Below, piece by piece: positions 43,501 through 55,080 of a stretch of 64,000 nt of DNA. Position numbers and translations under genes: made by a program. The DNA lies in contig CM077592.1 in assembly GCA_039657365.1 (NCBI GenBank), forward strand, positions 46,712,001 to 46,776,000. The letters run 5' to 3'. A model generated the notes under the pieces. That model saw nothing but the letters and a program-made list of their open reading frames with translations. It made no database searches and was not told the DNA's origin. Source of the DNA: Stephania yunnanensis (Eukaryota > Streptophyta > Magnoliopsida > Ranunculales > Menispermaceae). Every line of letters starts with the position of its first letter. Position 1 is the stretch's first letter.

Positions 43501-45332
43501 CTCAGAATTTACAAAAAATTTAGGCATATGCAACCCTCTCATCCATGCAAAAACCTCTTTACACGGGGGTGCATTGCCACTACTACACCGCCAGCCAAAG
43601 GCCAAAAATATTTGCTATACTCCTGAACACCCTAAAACAACAAAAAGTAGTATCAACGCCACTAATAAAACAACAGTAAGGAAAATAGTAAGTCCCAAAC
43701 CTTCCTTCCGTCAACTTTTGCCTTCTACCAGCTTGTGGTAGGATTCGAGTCGAACGTACTACCCAGCCAATATCGGTGGGAAAATGCCCAATTGACCCCC
43801 GACACACAATCCATTTGCATAATTGGCTTCAAAAATCCCAGCAAAAATAAAGAATAATAATATGAATAGAGTTTGTTTTAACCAAACTCCTCACTAAAAT
43901 GAAGTGCACTCATTTGACAAAGTTTTAAAGTTCTTTTAAGAGGGTATTATGGTTTTTTTTAAGGCCGTTGTACAACCGCCTTGAAGGTCTCCCTACAACC
44001 GAGATCAAAAGTCACATTTGTTGAGATGACCCTAATGATAGCATCACTCCAAGTATATATATGAAATATTTTTTGATAAATCATTAGAACATTTTTGACC
44101 TTTATAGAGATTTTAAAATATTTATTAAATAGAGTGTTATAAAATGTCACGTAAAAATGTGTTATATTTAAATTTTTAATACATATATTACATAAAAAAA
44201 TTTTAAAACTCATATCAATTAGGTGTTATTTGATAACACCTCCTTTAATAAGAGTTTAAAAATCTCTATTAAATATCAAAATTGTTCTAATAAATGTATA
44301 TATATATGAAATAGTATTGTCCATATAGCTAGATGAACTAGCCTGTGCGCGACTTTGTTTGCTTCACACGGGACAAATCTTGATCTTGGAGAGATAGTTA
44401 ATCATTACAATTTATATATTATTTAGTATTGTAATATCTAACTTTCATTACCGTTTTAGGAAGTATAAAACTTAATCATATCAGACTCTTTTTTATCTAT
44501 TCGGAAATGTCTTAATTTTCATAATTCAACTTATAGAAAAGTGAACTTTCACTAGAGTTGAACCAAACTTGAGGCCTTTCTCTTTTCTCTCACATCTAGC
44601 GACTTGATTAATTAAATCAAAAGATTCAATTAAGATAACAACTCATATCCACAAAAAAATAACTATTATATGGTTCTCTCTCTCTCTCTCTCTCTCCACA
44701 TCCATCACTTTTAAATCCCTACACACTCTCTCTCCATTTTTACATCCCCACTTTTATGTTAGTTAAATTGAATTTACATAAACACCCCTATTTTTATTTT
44801 TTCAAAAAAAAAAATTTCATCTAATCAAATGTTAACATTGATAGGTACTTTTATCAATAATGTTATTTTGGCTTCAAGAAAATTTTAGGGGTATTATCAT
44901 TATATATATATATATATATATATAATAACTCACGCATGATTGATGTCTCAATATTTGATCTTATTTATATATAGTACGTAACTGCAACATATTTCATATA
45001 TATTTCTGCTTTATTGTAGTACAACTCTACTTAATTACTACGTAAAATACTCCACTTCTCTTTTGATAAAATTAAACCGTACTGCTCTACTTCTTTTGAT
45101 AAAATTAAACACTCTATTTACTATGCATGATATTAATTAATTAACTGATGATTAATTTCATGCGTGAATTTTGGCATGCACCGATCGAGCAGAGATATTG
45201 CTGAACCTTGAAGGCTCAAGCATTGGAGTTATGGTCTGTGGCCCGAGAAAGATGCGCCACTGCGTTGCCAAAATATGTTCATCTGGCTTGGCTAACAATT
45301 TACATTTCGAGGCTGTCAGCTTCAACTGGTGA
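32463..45332 (+). CDS. FRO: Ferric-chelate reductase (FRO family), 747 residues, eight exons
   Basis: Plasma-membrane-type flavocytochrome that passes electrons from cytosolic NADPH through FAD and two haems to ferric chelates. Exons: 32463-32682, 32798-32900, 33013-33192, 33320-33554, 34121-34448, 35098-35341, 36555-37348, 45193-45332. All have GT-AG borders and join without a stop to 2241 coding bases plus TGA. The first membrane segment is near residues 24-47. Haem-binding histidines are in YHIWLGH...FTAH (216, 230) and YTHQLYG...VLHVG (290, 303), spaced HX13H and HX12H. The FAD motif HPFT is at 378-381, GPYG at 426-429, the NADPH-side TGGSGIT at 445-451 and CGPRKM at 717-722. Two more membrane segments follow residue 550, and the C-terminus is HFEAVSFNW. 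Length and motif order are those of the family. Which paralogue it is cannot be told. Intron 7 is 7844 bp and full of insertions. A poly-A signal candidate AATAAA lies at 45755. Confidence 0.95.
33600..33985. repeat. Imperfect tandem duplication in FRO intron 4
   Basis: About 33600-33785 and 33812-33985 share a run of matching phrases in the same order: tagtttt-aact, gatca-at, catgatttct-ata, gtttgg-att, aacttaa-tgaatga. It is an old duplication of about 200 bp. Confidence 0.5.
33997..34082. mobile_element. 86-bp CACTA-type miniature element in FRO intron 4
   Basis: Starts CACTACAACAG and ends ctggtatagtg (inverted CACTATACCAG). It is flanked by an exact 3-bp TSD, ATT (33994-33996 and 34083-34085), as for CACTA transposons. 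The inside has gtgacgag...tcgctaaaag facing pairs. It ends 38 bp before the exon 5 acceptor. Confidence 0.75.
34531..34567. repeat. (CA)n(TA)n microsatellite in FRO intron 5
   Basis: About ten CA units then about eight TA units, directly left of the MITE at 34570. Confidence 0.9.
34570..34792. mobile_element. MITE in FRO intron 5
   Basis: The left end AAAATGCTAGAATAACAC pairs with the inverted right end AAAAATGCTAGAATGACAC. Inner segments also pair (gtggcgggcgg near 34620 with cccgcccgccac near 34755). The TSD is unclear, so the superfamily is not assigned. Confidence 0.75.
35480..36545 (+). repeat. 181-bp tandem repeat filling FRO intron 6
   Basis: The anchor ccttccatattatac starts at 35577, 35758, 35939, 36120 and 36301, exactly 181 bp apart, and as a variant at 36492 (191 bp). 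About 5.9 copies, with the inner ones over 95 per cent alike by eye. The array occupies nearly all of intron 6 (35342-36554). Its last partial unit runs into the exon 7 acceptor: each unit's gtttcatatatata is also the sequence 10-20 bases before the real gagcag splice site. Confidence 0.92.
37712..38692. mobile_element. MULE-MITE with about 200-bp inverted arms in FRO intron 7
   Basis: The left arm 37712-37912 (tctctcatggtcacccaact, then ttttggtcac) pairs with the right arm 38488-38692 (agttgggtgaccgtgagaaa). Flanks ttaattagt and ttaatagta look like a worn 9-bp TSD. The core has A-runs at 37984-37996, 38126-38140 and 38317-38341. No coding content. Confidence 0.75.
39687..40329 (+). mobile_element. 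Small non-autonomous Helitron
   Basis: Begins TCTATCATATATATAAAAGCAC and ends AGAGAACTAG, with A before and T after, as Helitrons require. The hairpin gtgcGTAgcac lies about 10 bases before the end, after a gcgagcgtagcgagcgggg stretch usual in plant Helitron 3' ends. No Rep/helicase. Inside, a phrase of about 45 bp (gatttcctattaaatagc-cat) is repeated four times (39970-40220). Confidence 0.8.
40412..43356 (-). mobile_element. Solo Ty3/gypsy LTR, 2.95 kb, reversed
   Basis: Ends TGTGACGGCC and GGCCGTGACA; in its own direction it starts TGTCACGGCCC and ends GGCCGTCACA. A 5-bp TSD, TAGGC (40407-40411) and TAGAC (43357-43361), has one mismatch. Joining the flanks restores the fold-back arm. No internal region. 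The reversed LTR at 50253 belongs to the same family: both have the gcggaag and aaaggcc/aggacggtgag phrases at like positions. gggactctaacc repeats lie at 41205-41290. Confidence 0.8.
43461..43858 (-). mobile_element. 5'-truncated LINE, 398 bp
   Basis: Begins on the plus strand with a T-run (43461-43469), so the poly-A end lies left and the element runs on the minus strand, with ataaagcatcttcc before the tail. Flanks aatatgaataaag (43448-43460) and aatatgaatagag (43859-43871) form a 13-bp TSD with one mismatch, as made by target-primed retroposition. Only a 3' UTR-like part remains; the gtaaattctgagatttagtttt phrase is typical of plant L1 ends. Confidence 0.75.
44087..44295. mobile_element. 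MITE, second copy of the 8370-8577 family
   Basis: Ends tagaacatttttgacc and atcaaaattgttcta. Opposite in orientation to the copy at 8370, and alignable throughout. It lies in FRO intron 7, about 900 bp before exon 8. Confidence 0.75.
44671..44924. repeat. (TC)n and (TA)n runs in FRO intron 7
   Basis: A TC run at 44671-44697 and a TA run at 44903-44924. AT-rich sequence between, nothing else seen. Confidence 0.8.
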
Positions 45333-46411
45333 TATTGTCATGGCACATTAATAATCCAATGACGTTCTTTTGGCACACCTTTTTGACACACAGTTATTAA
45401 AGTCGTATTACATGTTTTTGTTTGTCGTCGACTCTTATAACGGTGAATCAAAAGGTTGTGTCAAAAGTAGGTCAACACGGTTGGCATTGTCTTTTTTATA
45501 TGCGTGTTCATGTGGAGGCACAACATTAATTAAGTGACATTGTAATATATGCTATATGTGTGTGTATTTTGTGTAAATATTGTGATAATAAAAAAGGGAC
45601 TACTGTAAATGTGCACTGCCGTAGCTTGAGCATCACTAGCTAAGATGTATATGCCTAATTGAAGCACTTATATTGACTTCATGAGCATATCTAATATCAT
45701 AAGAAGAATATAGCATGCTTTATATGCGGTTGTAGTCTCTTATATCATAATATAAATAAAACATATATTTTCCCTTTGTGGAATGCAAACGTGTATGTTT
45801 GATGCTCGATTAGTCGATTAACTATGTATATTTGAAAGAATTGCAGACCCTTTTATTTTCTAATCACAGAAATAATTGAAAAAATATTATCTATATACTC
45901 AGAATAAGAATATTAATTATGTAGTTTTATTTTGCCACTTTTGTATTTTCCCACTATGTGAATGCAGGTTCAGCCTAGCTATATATTGTTGATTCGGTGT
46001 ATGCATGATGCCATGAGGGGATGGTTTTCGTTTCATCTTGTCGTGGGGAAGTTGATTTATTCAGAGGACGACACATTTTTTCCTTATTAGCGATGTTGGT
46101 AAGTGTTTTTCGACTTTATTTAATGGAAACACATGCATTGTTTCTCACCTGTACATAATTTTGGCTATATTAAATAAAGTCTCGCTACTATAAAAAAAAA
46201 AAAAAAAAAAAACTACTTCTCAAGAAGTTCTAATTAAGTTCTAACTCGTATTCTTGAGAAAAAAAAAAAATTTAGAAATAAGAAAAAAATATCGCAAGTG
46301 GATATGTCTTTTGATGAGAAATGTTGTATATCAATCCATATATATACTCCACACAAGCTATCAGTGGTACGTAGATTCAGGAAATTGAGAGAGCTAAACA
46401 TTTGACGAAAT

Positions 46412-46471
<60 letters not shown>

Positions 46472-46656
46472 CAGTGCAAATTAAGAAACTTGTATAAGGG
46501 CACTAGAGAAAAGTATTAATGGTTAAGATGGCTCTAGCTAGGCTAAATAGTGACCTAGTGGAATTCAAATCAGGCATTTCTTAAATATCATTATGTTTAT
46601 ATTAAAATATCAAATCTTATTTACCGGTGGTGACATATATACCACATCAATGCGGC
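45333..46656. other. FRO 3' flank
   Basis: Probable 3' UTR to about 45780. At 45968-46090, after an intron-like gaatgcag, a short frame (MHDAMRGWF..., 28 residues) ends at TAG. Its origin is unknown. An A-run lies at 46191-46212. A pure (TA) run of 52 bp lies at 46417-46468. Confidence 0.4.
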
Positions 46657-47554
46657 CAGAGCCGGCCCCAAGCAGGGCCAATGGCCCCTATTTTTTTGGG
46701 ATCCACTTTTTAAAGTTTTTTATATATAATCTTTATATATACATTATACGTAAATTTACATTTATTAAGAAAAAAAAGTTGAGCAAATGCAGATGACTCA
46801 AAGTGAGTACGCACTTATAGCTTGTAGGTGTCTTATAAAGATACACATCAATTTTTACGCGCACACATATCGATACATAAATCAATAAACACTCACAAGT
46901 GCGTGTCCATTTCGCATCTTCAATTTGAATCAATATTATAGTTATTTCTTTAGTTACATATGTACCACGTTAGCAACTATTTTAGAAATGCATGAAGTTA
47001 AGAAATATTTTGCACGCATCAAAGAACCATCATATAATATTTAGGAAACTTTATACGCTTTAATGTTTATAAGTAAAACTAATTAGATTAAAATTTTAAA
47101 TTAAAAGCTTATAAACCAAATAAATAAATATAATCTACGAAAACTCATAACTTGTTTATGTTGAGTATAAAAACACTTATTTTTGTTTTCTCCATTTTCC
47201 TTCACTCCCTTATGCACACATGCTAGACCACTAATTTAATTAGCTTATCAATTTCCTTTATCTAGTGGTTAATTTAATAATTTGGTGACCATAACTTTAA
47301 AGATGTATGTTGCTTTCAATCTGAAATTATTTTAAAGTCATTATTAATTTGTTTTTTTATTCAAAAGTTATTAATATCATGTATTTCACGGGAAGAAGCT
47401 ACAATATATATACTCAAAAAGAATTATAATAAATAACAAAAAAGTATTTTACTATCTAAAAAAAAATTTCATTGTTGCATTTATAGTATATGAAAACTAA
47501 GGGGCCCCATTTTATAAGTTTGCCCCAAGCCCCTAATACTTCGGACCGACCCTG
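46657..47554. mobile_element. Non-autonomous hAT element, 898 bp
   Basis: The left end CAGAGCCGGCCCC and inverted right end CAGGGTCGGTCCG match the CAGGG-type tips of hAT elements. Flanked by an exact 8-bp TSD, AATGCGGC (46649-46656 and 47555-47562). Further pairing inside: ggcccc near 46683 with ggggcccc near 47500. No transposase; 46733-46933 is a chance frame. Confidence 0.85.
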
Positions 47555-47562
47555 AATGCGGC

Positions 47563-50252
47563 TATCACTTGATTGTCATGGACACATCAATCGTTTATGT
47601 TGCTAGGAAAAAAATTTCTGACTGTGAAAAAATAAAGTTCCAATGAGAAAGAAGCACCTATAATACTAGGGTGGCCCATTGTGGGATACTTAGTGTGGAC
47701 ACCTAATTAATATTAGTGTTCATTTATTGAATATTTTTGCATAATGTTTGCGTGCACACAAATTAATGTATATTGAATGGATATCAACAACGGATCAGGG
47801 TATTGTCCATTCCGAATGTCCCGAAAAGGCAGCCCTGCAGGCATCTTCAAGGAAAGAATACAATGATATATGGTTGCTTTTTAAGGAAAGAATCCTACAT
47901 ATATATCTTCTCAAGCCAAGCATGCGCTGCACTTTGCTTAAAAATCAGTACGCGAACTAAAATTAGATTTTTATGAATAGTTCTCCATTATTATTTTTTT
48001 CCAGTGAAGGCCAAAGATAGATTAGCTTATAAAACTGTTTAAATTAAAGCTCAGGTTGACAATACCAACTAATAATTTAGCTGACAACTGATAATATGCT
48101 TACAAGTTATTATGTCATATTATATTGTAAAATCTAAACAAAATTACATTATTTTTAATATGTTTGTGTAATTAGTGATAATAAATATATATATAATATT
48201 TAATAACAACGATTAATGTATTACTTCAAGAAAATAATGGTTTTTAATTTTTTTAACTTACTTGTAGTGTTTTTTTTAAATTAAAAATAATGATTAATGT
48301 AACAATATTTTTTACTTAATCTATACAATTATTATTTTTTAATATGCTTGTAAAAAAATGACACATAATGTGCTTATGTAATTCGTACTTTCCGTAAATT
48401 TTTAGATTTTCTATCATATTAATTATATGCATTTTTATTTAAAGCTCTCATATGTTCGAAAGTTGTTTCATCCCAAATTGACGACATTTTCTTTTTTGGA
48501 TGTTATTATGAGAAATAAGGGTAAAGTTGAAGAAAAAAAAAAAATCTTGCGTTTAATTAAAAAAATGTTATCTCATATAACGTTTAGTAGTTTAGTTTGT
48601 TATCTAGCTTATTTTGATAATTAATAAGCTACTGATGATCAAACACAACTTATATATAGCTTAACTAACATATAAGCTGGCACGCCAAACATAGCTTAAG
48701 TGGTACATTTTTTCCAGTGTTTTAACTTGAAATTTGAAATTTAAATTTATTTTCTTATCGAAAAATAAAATTTATTGTACTACAAGTATATACAAACCAA
48801 AAATTTGAAAAAAGAAAAATAAAATAGGTCTACAACAAGAAAACAATTACTTACAAAAATAAAAGATCTAGAAGAAACACCTAATAAGGTCAAGAATAAA
48901 TGCTTTCTAACAAAAAATGAAAGACCTTATGTATTGTTTCCCTAATGAAAAAGATTGATTCAATTTAAAACATTTTTCAAGTTTTAGCTAGAAATCTTCA
49001 CTTTCAAGAATAAAAACAGTACTTTAGTGGATTCAAAGCATCAAAGCAAACACGTGCATGTGTATAATTAATACACAGTATATTTTTTTTCTTTTTTTTT
49101 CTTTTCTTTTTCTTTTGATAAGCTCGATTAGAGGAGCAAACCTTACCTCCTTAAGAAATATTTTATCTCAAAACAAACACACGTACGTGGAGCAATTACA
49201 AGCTTACTGACCTTTAGTGTACAAAACTAATCGGTGGCTCTATTTGGTAATTAGCACAAACTAGCTAGCTTATATATTATTTCCTCCATTCAAAAATATA
49301 AATCGTTTAACCAAAAACACACACATGCACACACATTAAAGATAGCTTTGACTATATATTTAAATTACATTTCTATCGATTGACACAAAAAATAGGTTCT
49401 TTAATTACACAAGAAAGTGTAAATACTTAATTAAATGAAGGGTAATTAAACAGGTATAATTAATATAAATTTTCACTTGAATTTGCAAAATGACTTATAT
49501 TTTTTGAAGTGGACTTTTGGTAGGACTTATATTTTTGGATGGAGGGAGTATCTGGTTCATAAGTTTTTTGAGGCCGGATGTAGCTATTTATAAGTTAGTT
49601 TAACGAAAAAAGTTGTGTTTGCTTATAAACTTATTTTAAGTGAAAATCTTAAACACAAGTAAAACTATGTATGTGGGTCACAACAAATTCATAAAAGCCT
49701 AATGGTAAGCTTAGTGGGCCTAATGGGCATGCATAACTACCAAGATTCATAATGGACTTAAATTATTTTATCAAAACTTATAATGAATTTAGATTAAATA
49801 TCAAGATTAAAGATTAATGATGAATTTAGACCTCAAAATTCATAAAAATAATTATATGACCCATTTTGGACACCCGAAATAGACATTCACTTATTTGTGT
49901 CCATTTAGTTGTGTATTGATGTTTGTGCGCATACAAGTCGATGTGTATTTAAGGGACATCAACAACTAAGTGTCTAAAATAGATCACTCCAGCACCACCA
50001 TTAACTAAAGGGCTTGCTTTTACTCCATCTCATCATTTTTATAAGTCATCCTACGAAAACTTTTTCAAAAAATATATATCATTTTCGAAATTCTTGAAAG
50101 CTTTTCTACCTGATTGCTTATTTTATCCCTAAAAATTTAATTGCAATTAAAGACTTTTTCTACTTTTATTAAATACATAGAGGATTGGTGTAGTTAATGA
50201 CGTAACTAAAGCATGAGTAGAAATGTAAGTTTAAACCTATAATTAATGCTTT
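47563..50252. other. Intergenic, no gene recognised
   Basis: AT-rich. At 47640-47830 and 49845-49995 a phrase about 'acaca-a-t-gatgtgtatt...gacatcaacaac' recurs, probably two decayed copies of one MITE family. A T/C-rich run lies at 49083-49115. Confidence 0.35.
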
Positions 50253-51479
50253 TGTGACGACCAATTTCCCTAAACAAGGCACCGTCCTGCCTGATAACAT
50301 CAATGATCCTCAATTTATTCATGTCGTTATTCGTGTCTAGAATAAATATTATTCACATCTCGTTATTTGTGATTTTCCAAAGTACATTGAAACTTTTTAA
50401 CAGTTTATTGTGTTTTAGCGGATTTCTTTAATAAATTGTGGAAGCGTTATTATAATTCCTAAGTATGAAAAGTAAGAAACAATGATCACTTGTGTGTATG
50501 TAAATACATACAATATAAACGAAGTCCTATAAAATAGTAATAAGCAACATGCCAAAGGCTCAGAGATAGTCGTCGATCTTCTCCTTAATCGGTCTCCTAC
50601 GAGAGGGATTTGCACTCCCACATCAATATAACAAGACGGTGAGTCCAATAAGTAAATCCCGAGAAACCACTTATCTGCATATCCAACTATAAAAAAAGGT
50701 ATCTAAAAACATATAAATAGCGGAAGGATTGCTCAAACGGTAATATGCTAGAAGACATTACAACTAAACAAAATGAGACTGAATCAAGGTGAAGTAGCAA
50801 TGATCTAGGTCCGATCAGTTATGAGCAACGTCACATCAACCTATTTCTCCACTCTAGAGGACCGTGCATTTTACCGCATCAACCGAATAAAATTTTGCTG
50901 ACAACATAAAGAAATCTTACCCCGTGTGCTGCACAATACTCATGGTGAGTGTTAACATCCCCAGATACAAGAACTGCTTTAATAATACAAGGAATGACTC
51001 AAGCTCAGATTTCAAGACACGAATATTGCTTATACAAGTATAAGAGAATAAGAGTACAAATCCATCATTCATCTACACTCACTATAATAATAATAATGAG
51101 GAATAACATCAAAAAATTATGACAGACAAATTCTATTGCTAAAGAACAATAAATCAGCAACAGTTCTGCATCAGATAGTCTATTTGACTCGGTTGACCGA
51201 AAAACAACAATTCAATGACAGATTTGTGACAAAAATTGTGACAAATCTTTTATTGTCACAGATCTGTCGCTGATTTCTCCCGCTATAAACTTTTTGCCAA
51301 TGCTGTGACAGACTTGCGACAGATCAGCGACAGAAGCAAGTCTGTCGCTGATCTGTAGTGAAGTTTGTGCCATATTTGCTACAAATCAGCGACAGACTTG
51401 ATCTGTCGCTACCCAAAAATGGGTCAAAATCAGAAACCCATCCTCCTCGACCCCTCTCTCTTCAAACCCATTTTTTGAT

Positions 51480-51985
51480 CTCCACCGCTGACGAACGATC
51501 CCCGCCGCCACACAAGCCTCGCCACCACCGTCGTCTTCGTCGTCGTCCATTGTCATCGTCGACGTCAACCGCGACTCGCCGGCTTTGTCCTTCCTCTGCA
51601 ACGCACGGCAACGACATCGCAGATCAGGCCGCCTCCGCGCGAGGTTGTAGTCCGGCGCCGCTGCCGCTGCGCGGTCTTCTCCTCCGGCGCCGCTGTTCAC
51701 CCGTCATGATCGCCCCTCTTTTCCGCCGCCGCAGGTTCCGTGCAATTTCGCTGCTGCCCCCCCAATTTCTCCACCGCTGGCCACCACCACGGTTCCGCGA
51801 CCCTCTGTTCCGCCATCGCTGCTCGTCCCGGCTCGTCCGCCGCAGCTGCTCCGGCCCGCTCTTCCGCCGCCGTTGCTCGAGCCCAGCTCCTCCACCGCCC
51901 CTGCTCACCCCCGGGTCCTCCTTGACTGAGTTTAGGGTCTCCTCTGCGACGACTTCGCGACTTGCACACCGACACGACCGTTAGC
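51480..51985. other. GC-rich block inside the CACTA element
   Basis: Rich in ccg/cgc triplets, with open frames on both strands (for example 51358-51984 plus, Arg/Ser/Pro-rich). No domain is recognised. Overlap of several frames points to composition rather than coding. A captured first exon or CpG-rich promoter piece is possible. Confidence 0.4.
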
Positions 51986-52217
51986 CGAGCTTTACCCTGG
52001 TGGACAAGCACAAAGGCATAGCAGACTCGTGGATTGCCTCGCGACCAGGCGGTGGACCTTCAAATCACAGTCCTGGTTTACGTTTTCTTAAACTTATATT
52101 TTGGGATTTTGGTTGAATTTTGTTTTCATTACTACTGAAATTAGGAAATCTAAGTTTTCCCTTTTATATATCAACGAAATCGTAAGTGTGTTATGCTTAG
52201 CCTTCAAAAATAGCGAC

Positions 52218-52355
52218 AACCTGCTAAACAGCAACAAATCAACAACTCAACCATATGTTGCTAAACAACAACAAATCAACGTCTTAACAATCTGTTGCTA
52301 AACAACAACAAATCAACAACCGAACAATTTATCACTAAACAACAACAAATCAACA
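52218..52355 (+). repeat. 37-bp tandem repeat, about four copies
   Basis: ctaaaca-caacaaatcaac begins at 52224, 52261, 52298 and 52335, exactly 37 bp apart. Confidence 0.85.
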
Positions 52356-52499
52356 AGTAGAACGAATTGAATTTGCATTTAGATATTTTAAATTTTCACT
52401 TAGCTTGTCATATGACAATTATCATTTACATAAATAGTTTCGTAAGTAGATGAATGAAAATAAAAACTATTAATCCTGCAAACTCGCTTGTATGAGAAG

Positions 52500-53276
52500 A
52501 AGCTTCAACGTCGGCCCACACGGAAGGAGATGTTTCGACACCTCCACACCCATGGCCATGACGGAGAAACTTTCGTAGAATAGAGATCCGTGAAGATTGA
52601 TGTAAGTAATATGAATTGCATATATATAACTAGTTCGAGAAAACACATGTAGCCCATCAATTTAAAAGAAACCAGTAGAGTTAACTATTAGTTTATTAAT
52701 TTAATGCAGGCTGAACTCACTCGGAGATTGGAGGAGATGTCCACCCGGACCCCCGACACATCGATTAACGAGGATGTTGTTTATCTTGAGGTGGTGCCAG
52801 AGGTCAAGGGACGTGTATACGGATTAGGGTCACAAGGTTATCATCGCAACATATCTTTAGGGGAAGCAAGCTCATCTCGAGGACCAGCGTATCGACCTCA
52901 TGAGTTGGAAGAGCTCCAGCGGGACCACCAAAGGTTGCAAGAAACATTGCTGAATGAGCGAATGGAAAAACAAGAACAAATGCAGAGAGACAAGATGGAA
53001 CGCCAAGAAGAAAATCGAGATATGCAGGATCGGTTAGCACGTATGGAGGCATTGTTGATGCAACACCTTGACATTAGGCCCCACGTGCCTCCGACACCGC
53101 GGACTCCACCATCACCAGTAACAGAGTGTTTTGGTCCTCAGAGTGACGACCACCCTAGTCATGCGACGACGGAGATAGCACCTTCTCAGTCCGCGCACCC
53201 GGATGACCACCAGCCTGAACATTGGATCGATCCATATAGAAAGATGCCTAAGGATCAACGTCATTCTTTTGGATGA
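52500..53276 (+). pseudogene. CACTA-associated Transposase_24 / Ptta-En/Spm protein, broken
   Basis: Two exons joined by a good intron: about 52500-52601 (donor GTAAGT) and 52711-53276 (acceptor atgcag). Exon 1 reads RRPTRKEMFRHLHTHGHDGE then TFVE and a TAG stop, where the family has TFVD-RS. RSVKID resumes and exon 2 continues AELTRRLEEM. Exon 2 then has a charged, Gln/Glu/Arg-rich helix (residues about 70-115 of the exon) and a Pro/His/Ser-rich tail ending KDQRHSFG. This is the accessory protein domain common inside plant CACTA elements. The in-frame stop makes it a pseudogene unless read through. Confidence 0.7.
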
Positions 53277-55080
53277 TCATGATGAGTTTATGTCGCAACT
53301 TATGCCGCCTCCGCGACCACCGCCGCGACAATAGTGATTGGATGTCCTATCTTTTTTATGGTAAACTGTTAATTACGAGTAATGTATATCTTCACATTTT
53401 TTTTCCATTCTAATGTGGTTGATGTGATTCTTCATGTGCAAGTATGTGCACCGGTGACATTTGATATGGGTGTTGCATAGGGAGGCAAACTAACATCATC
53501 AATTGGGTTTCAAGTTTCAGAGATTCCTTTGGTATGCAACCTTCTGCCATTTATTTTATTCACAAAATCTCCATTGAGCTTAGTCTTCTCTTGATCTTGA
53601 ATATTTTACCATGTATAATGCAGTGTTTATTATGAACTTTTGAACATTAGGATAGTTGCAATGAGTGGTACAATGGTCTTACAACATATGTTAAAATACA
53701 TTCTTTTGTCATACTTTGGTATTTTTATATCTTTAATATAATATTTAATATCAATTTCTTCAGCATTTTCCATTTGTCATTTTATGAAGAAACTTGATTT
53801 TTGAACTTGTTCTTTTTGTGTATGATGAAGGGAACATACATTTTTTGCTTTGTCGATATTGGAAAATATGATTCAATATGTATTTCACTCGTGTTTCATG
53901 ATAATTAAAGATAGAGAACATGAGTACTTAGCTGCTTTAAAATAAATGATTTTTGAAATAGATCACTATGAGTGAATTATATAGGTTTCGTAGGCAATTC
54001 TTAGGTCAAATGACTTCATAGACCTCTTTTGTTTTAGAAAGTTGTTTACTTCAAAGAGTTGGATCTCCTCTTTATAAATTTGACTGATTTCATTGATGTC
54101 TTTGTATTTAAATTTTAGAGTTTACATTTGCGAGTGAATGAAATACATGCATTGTGACTTGTTAGTCAAGTCTAGTACATATTAAGATAATTAGAGTAGT
54201 AAAATTAGAATCAATTTTATATATTTAGGATCAATGATTTAAAAAAAGTGGCCACAATGAGAATGACATTACAAATAAGTAGATTAAGATGTATCCAAAA
54301 AAGGATAGGAGAATTAGATCCACATAGATCAACTAAGGTATTTTCTCAAATTGAGTAGTTTATCTAATCCTATATGGTCCGTTTCATTTTTTTTGTCGGA
54401 GAGATGGACACCCCATGTTGCTCAACTTGGTCTCTATATGTAATATGTATCTCCATATTTTTTAGGGTCATAACGTGCACTTTTAATTTATGTATTAGAA
54501 ATCCTTAACTCGTTGTGTGTATTTTTGTAATGGTTGTGTTGGTCATGTTATATATCGAGATAGAAAGATTGTGAAAGATAATGTGTACTCAGAAACAATA
54601 CTTTATTCAATTTCACTTTAATTGGATGTGATGTTAGTTTCATTTGTGTTGAAATATTTTGGTTGCATGTTGAATATTGTTCAAGTTATTCCTTTTAATT
54701 TTCAGGATTTGGATGGGAAACGCTCTCCTAGCCCCAGAATTTGGATGGTGCCTATCTTGTATCGGTGAAACAATTGGGTAAGAGTGTGGGATTGACATTG
54801 TGTATATATATATATGTGTAAATTAATTTGTGTAGTATTTTGTATTTTGTTGAATAATGTTCATTTACTACTATATAGTTTACTACTAGTTAATTATGAA
54901 ATGTTAATCTCATCCTTTTGTATACATTGTTTATCAAATTTTGATAATATACATACATTTTCCCAATTTTTCGTTTTATTTGCAACAGGAAAATATTTAT
55001 TGTTGTAAATTTTACTGCAGGTTTACATTTTACTATTTACTATGAACTGTTTTTTTTTTTTTTCGAAATTACCATTCCGA
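53277..55080. other. CACTA interior without recognised genes
   Basis: AT-rich, no domain recognised. 54715-54780 may be exon-like, after an AG, but is short. A T-run lies at 55051-55065. Confidence 0.35.

Larger units (their letters stand above)
39470..43925. mobile_element. Fold-back element in FRO intron 7, itself hit three times
   Basis: The left arm (about 39470-39686) contains ttaaaacaaac, gcaatctttctaaatt, ccctaacgtct, cacgcacgcccta and gcattattttt. The right arm carries the same phrases inverted but in pieces: 40330-40411, 43357-43460 and 43859-43925. A Helitron (39687-40329) sits in the loop, an LTR (40412-43356) and a LINE (43461-43858) in the right arm. With these removed the arms pair almost to the centre, giving a hairpin element of about 450 bp. 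The outer ends are uncertain by about 50 bp, and no TSD was read. Confidence 0.75.

Noticed and set aside
51358..51984. 208-codon Arg/Ser/Pro-rich frame
   Set aside because: GC-rich block in the CACTA element, also open on the minus strand. No recognisable protein family.
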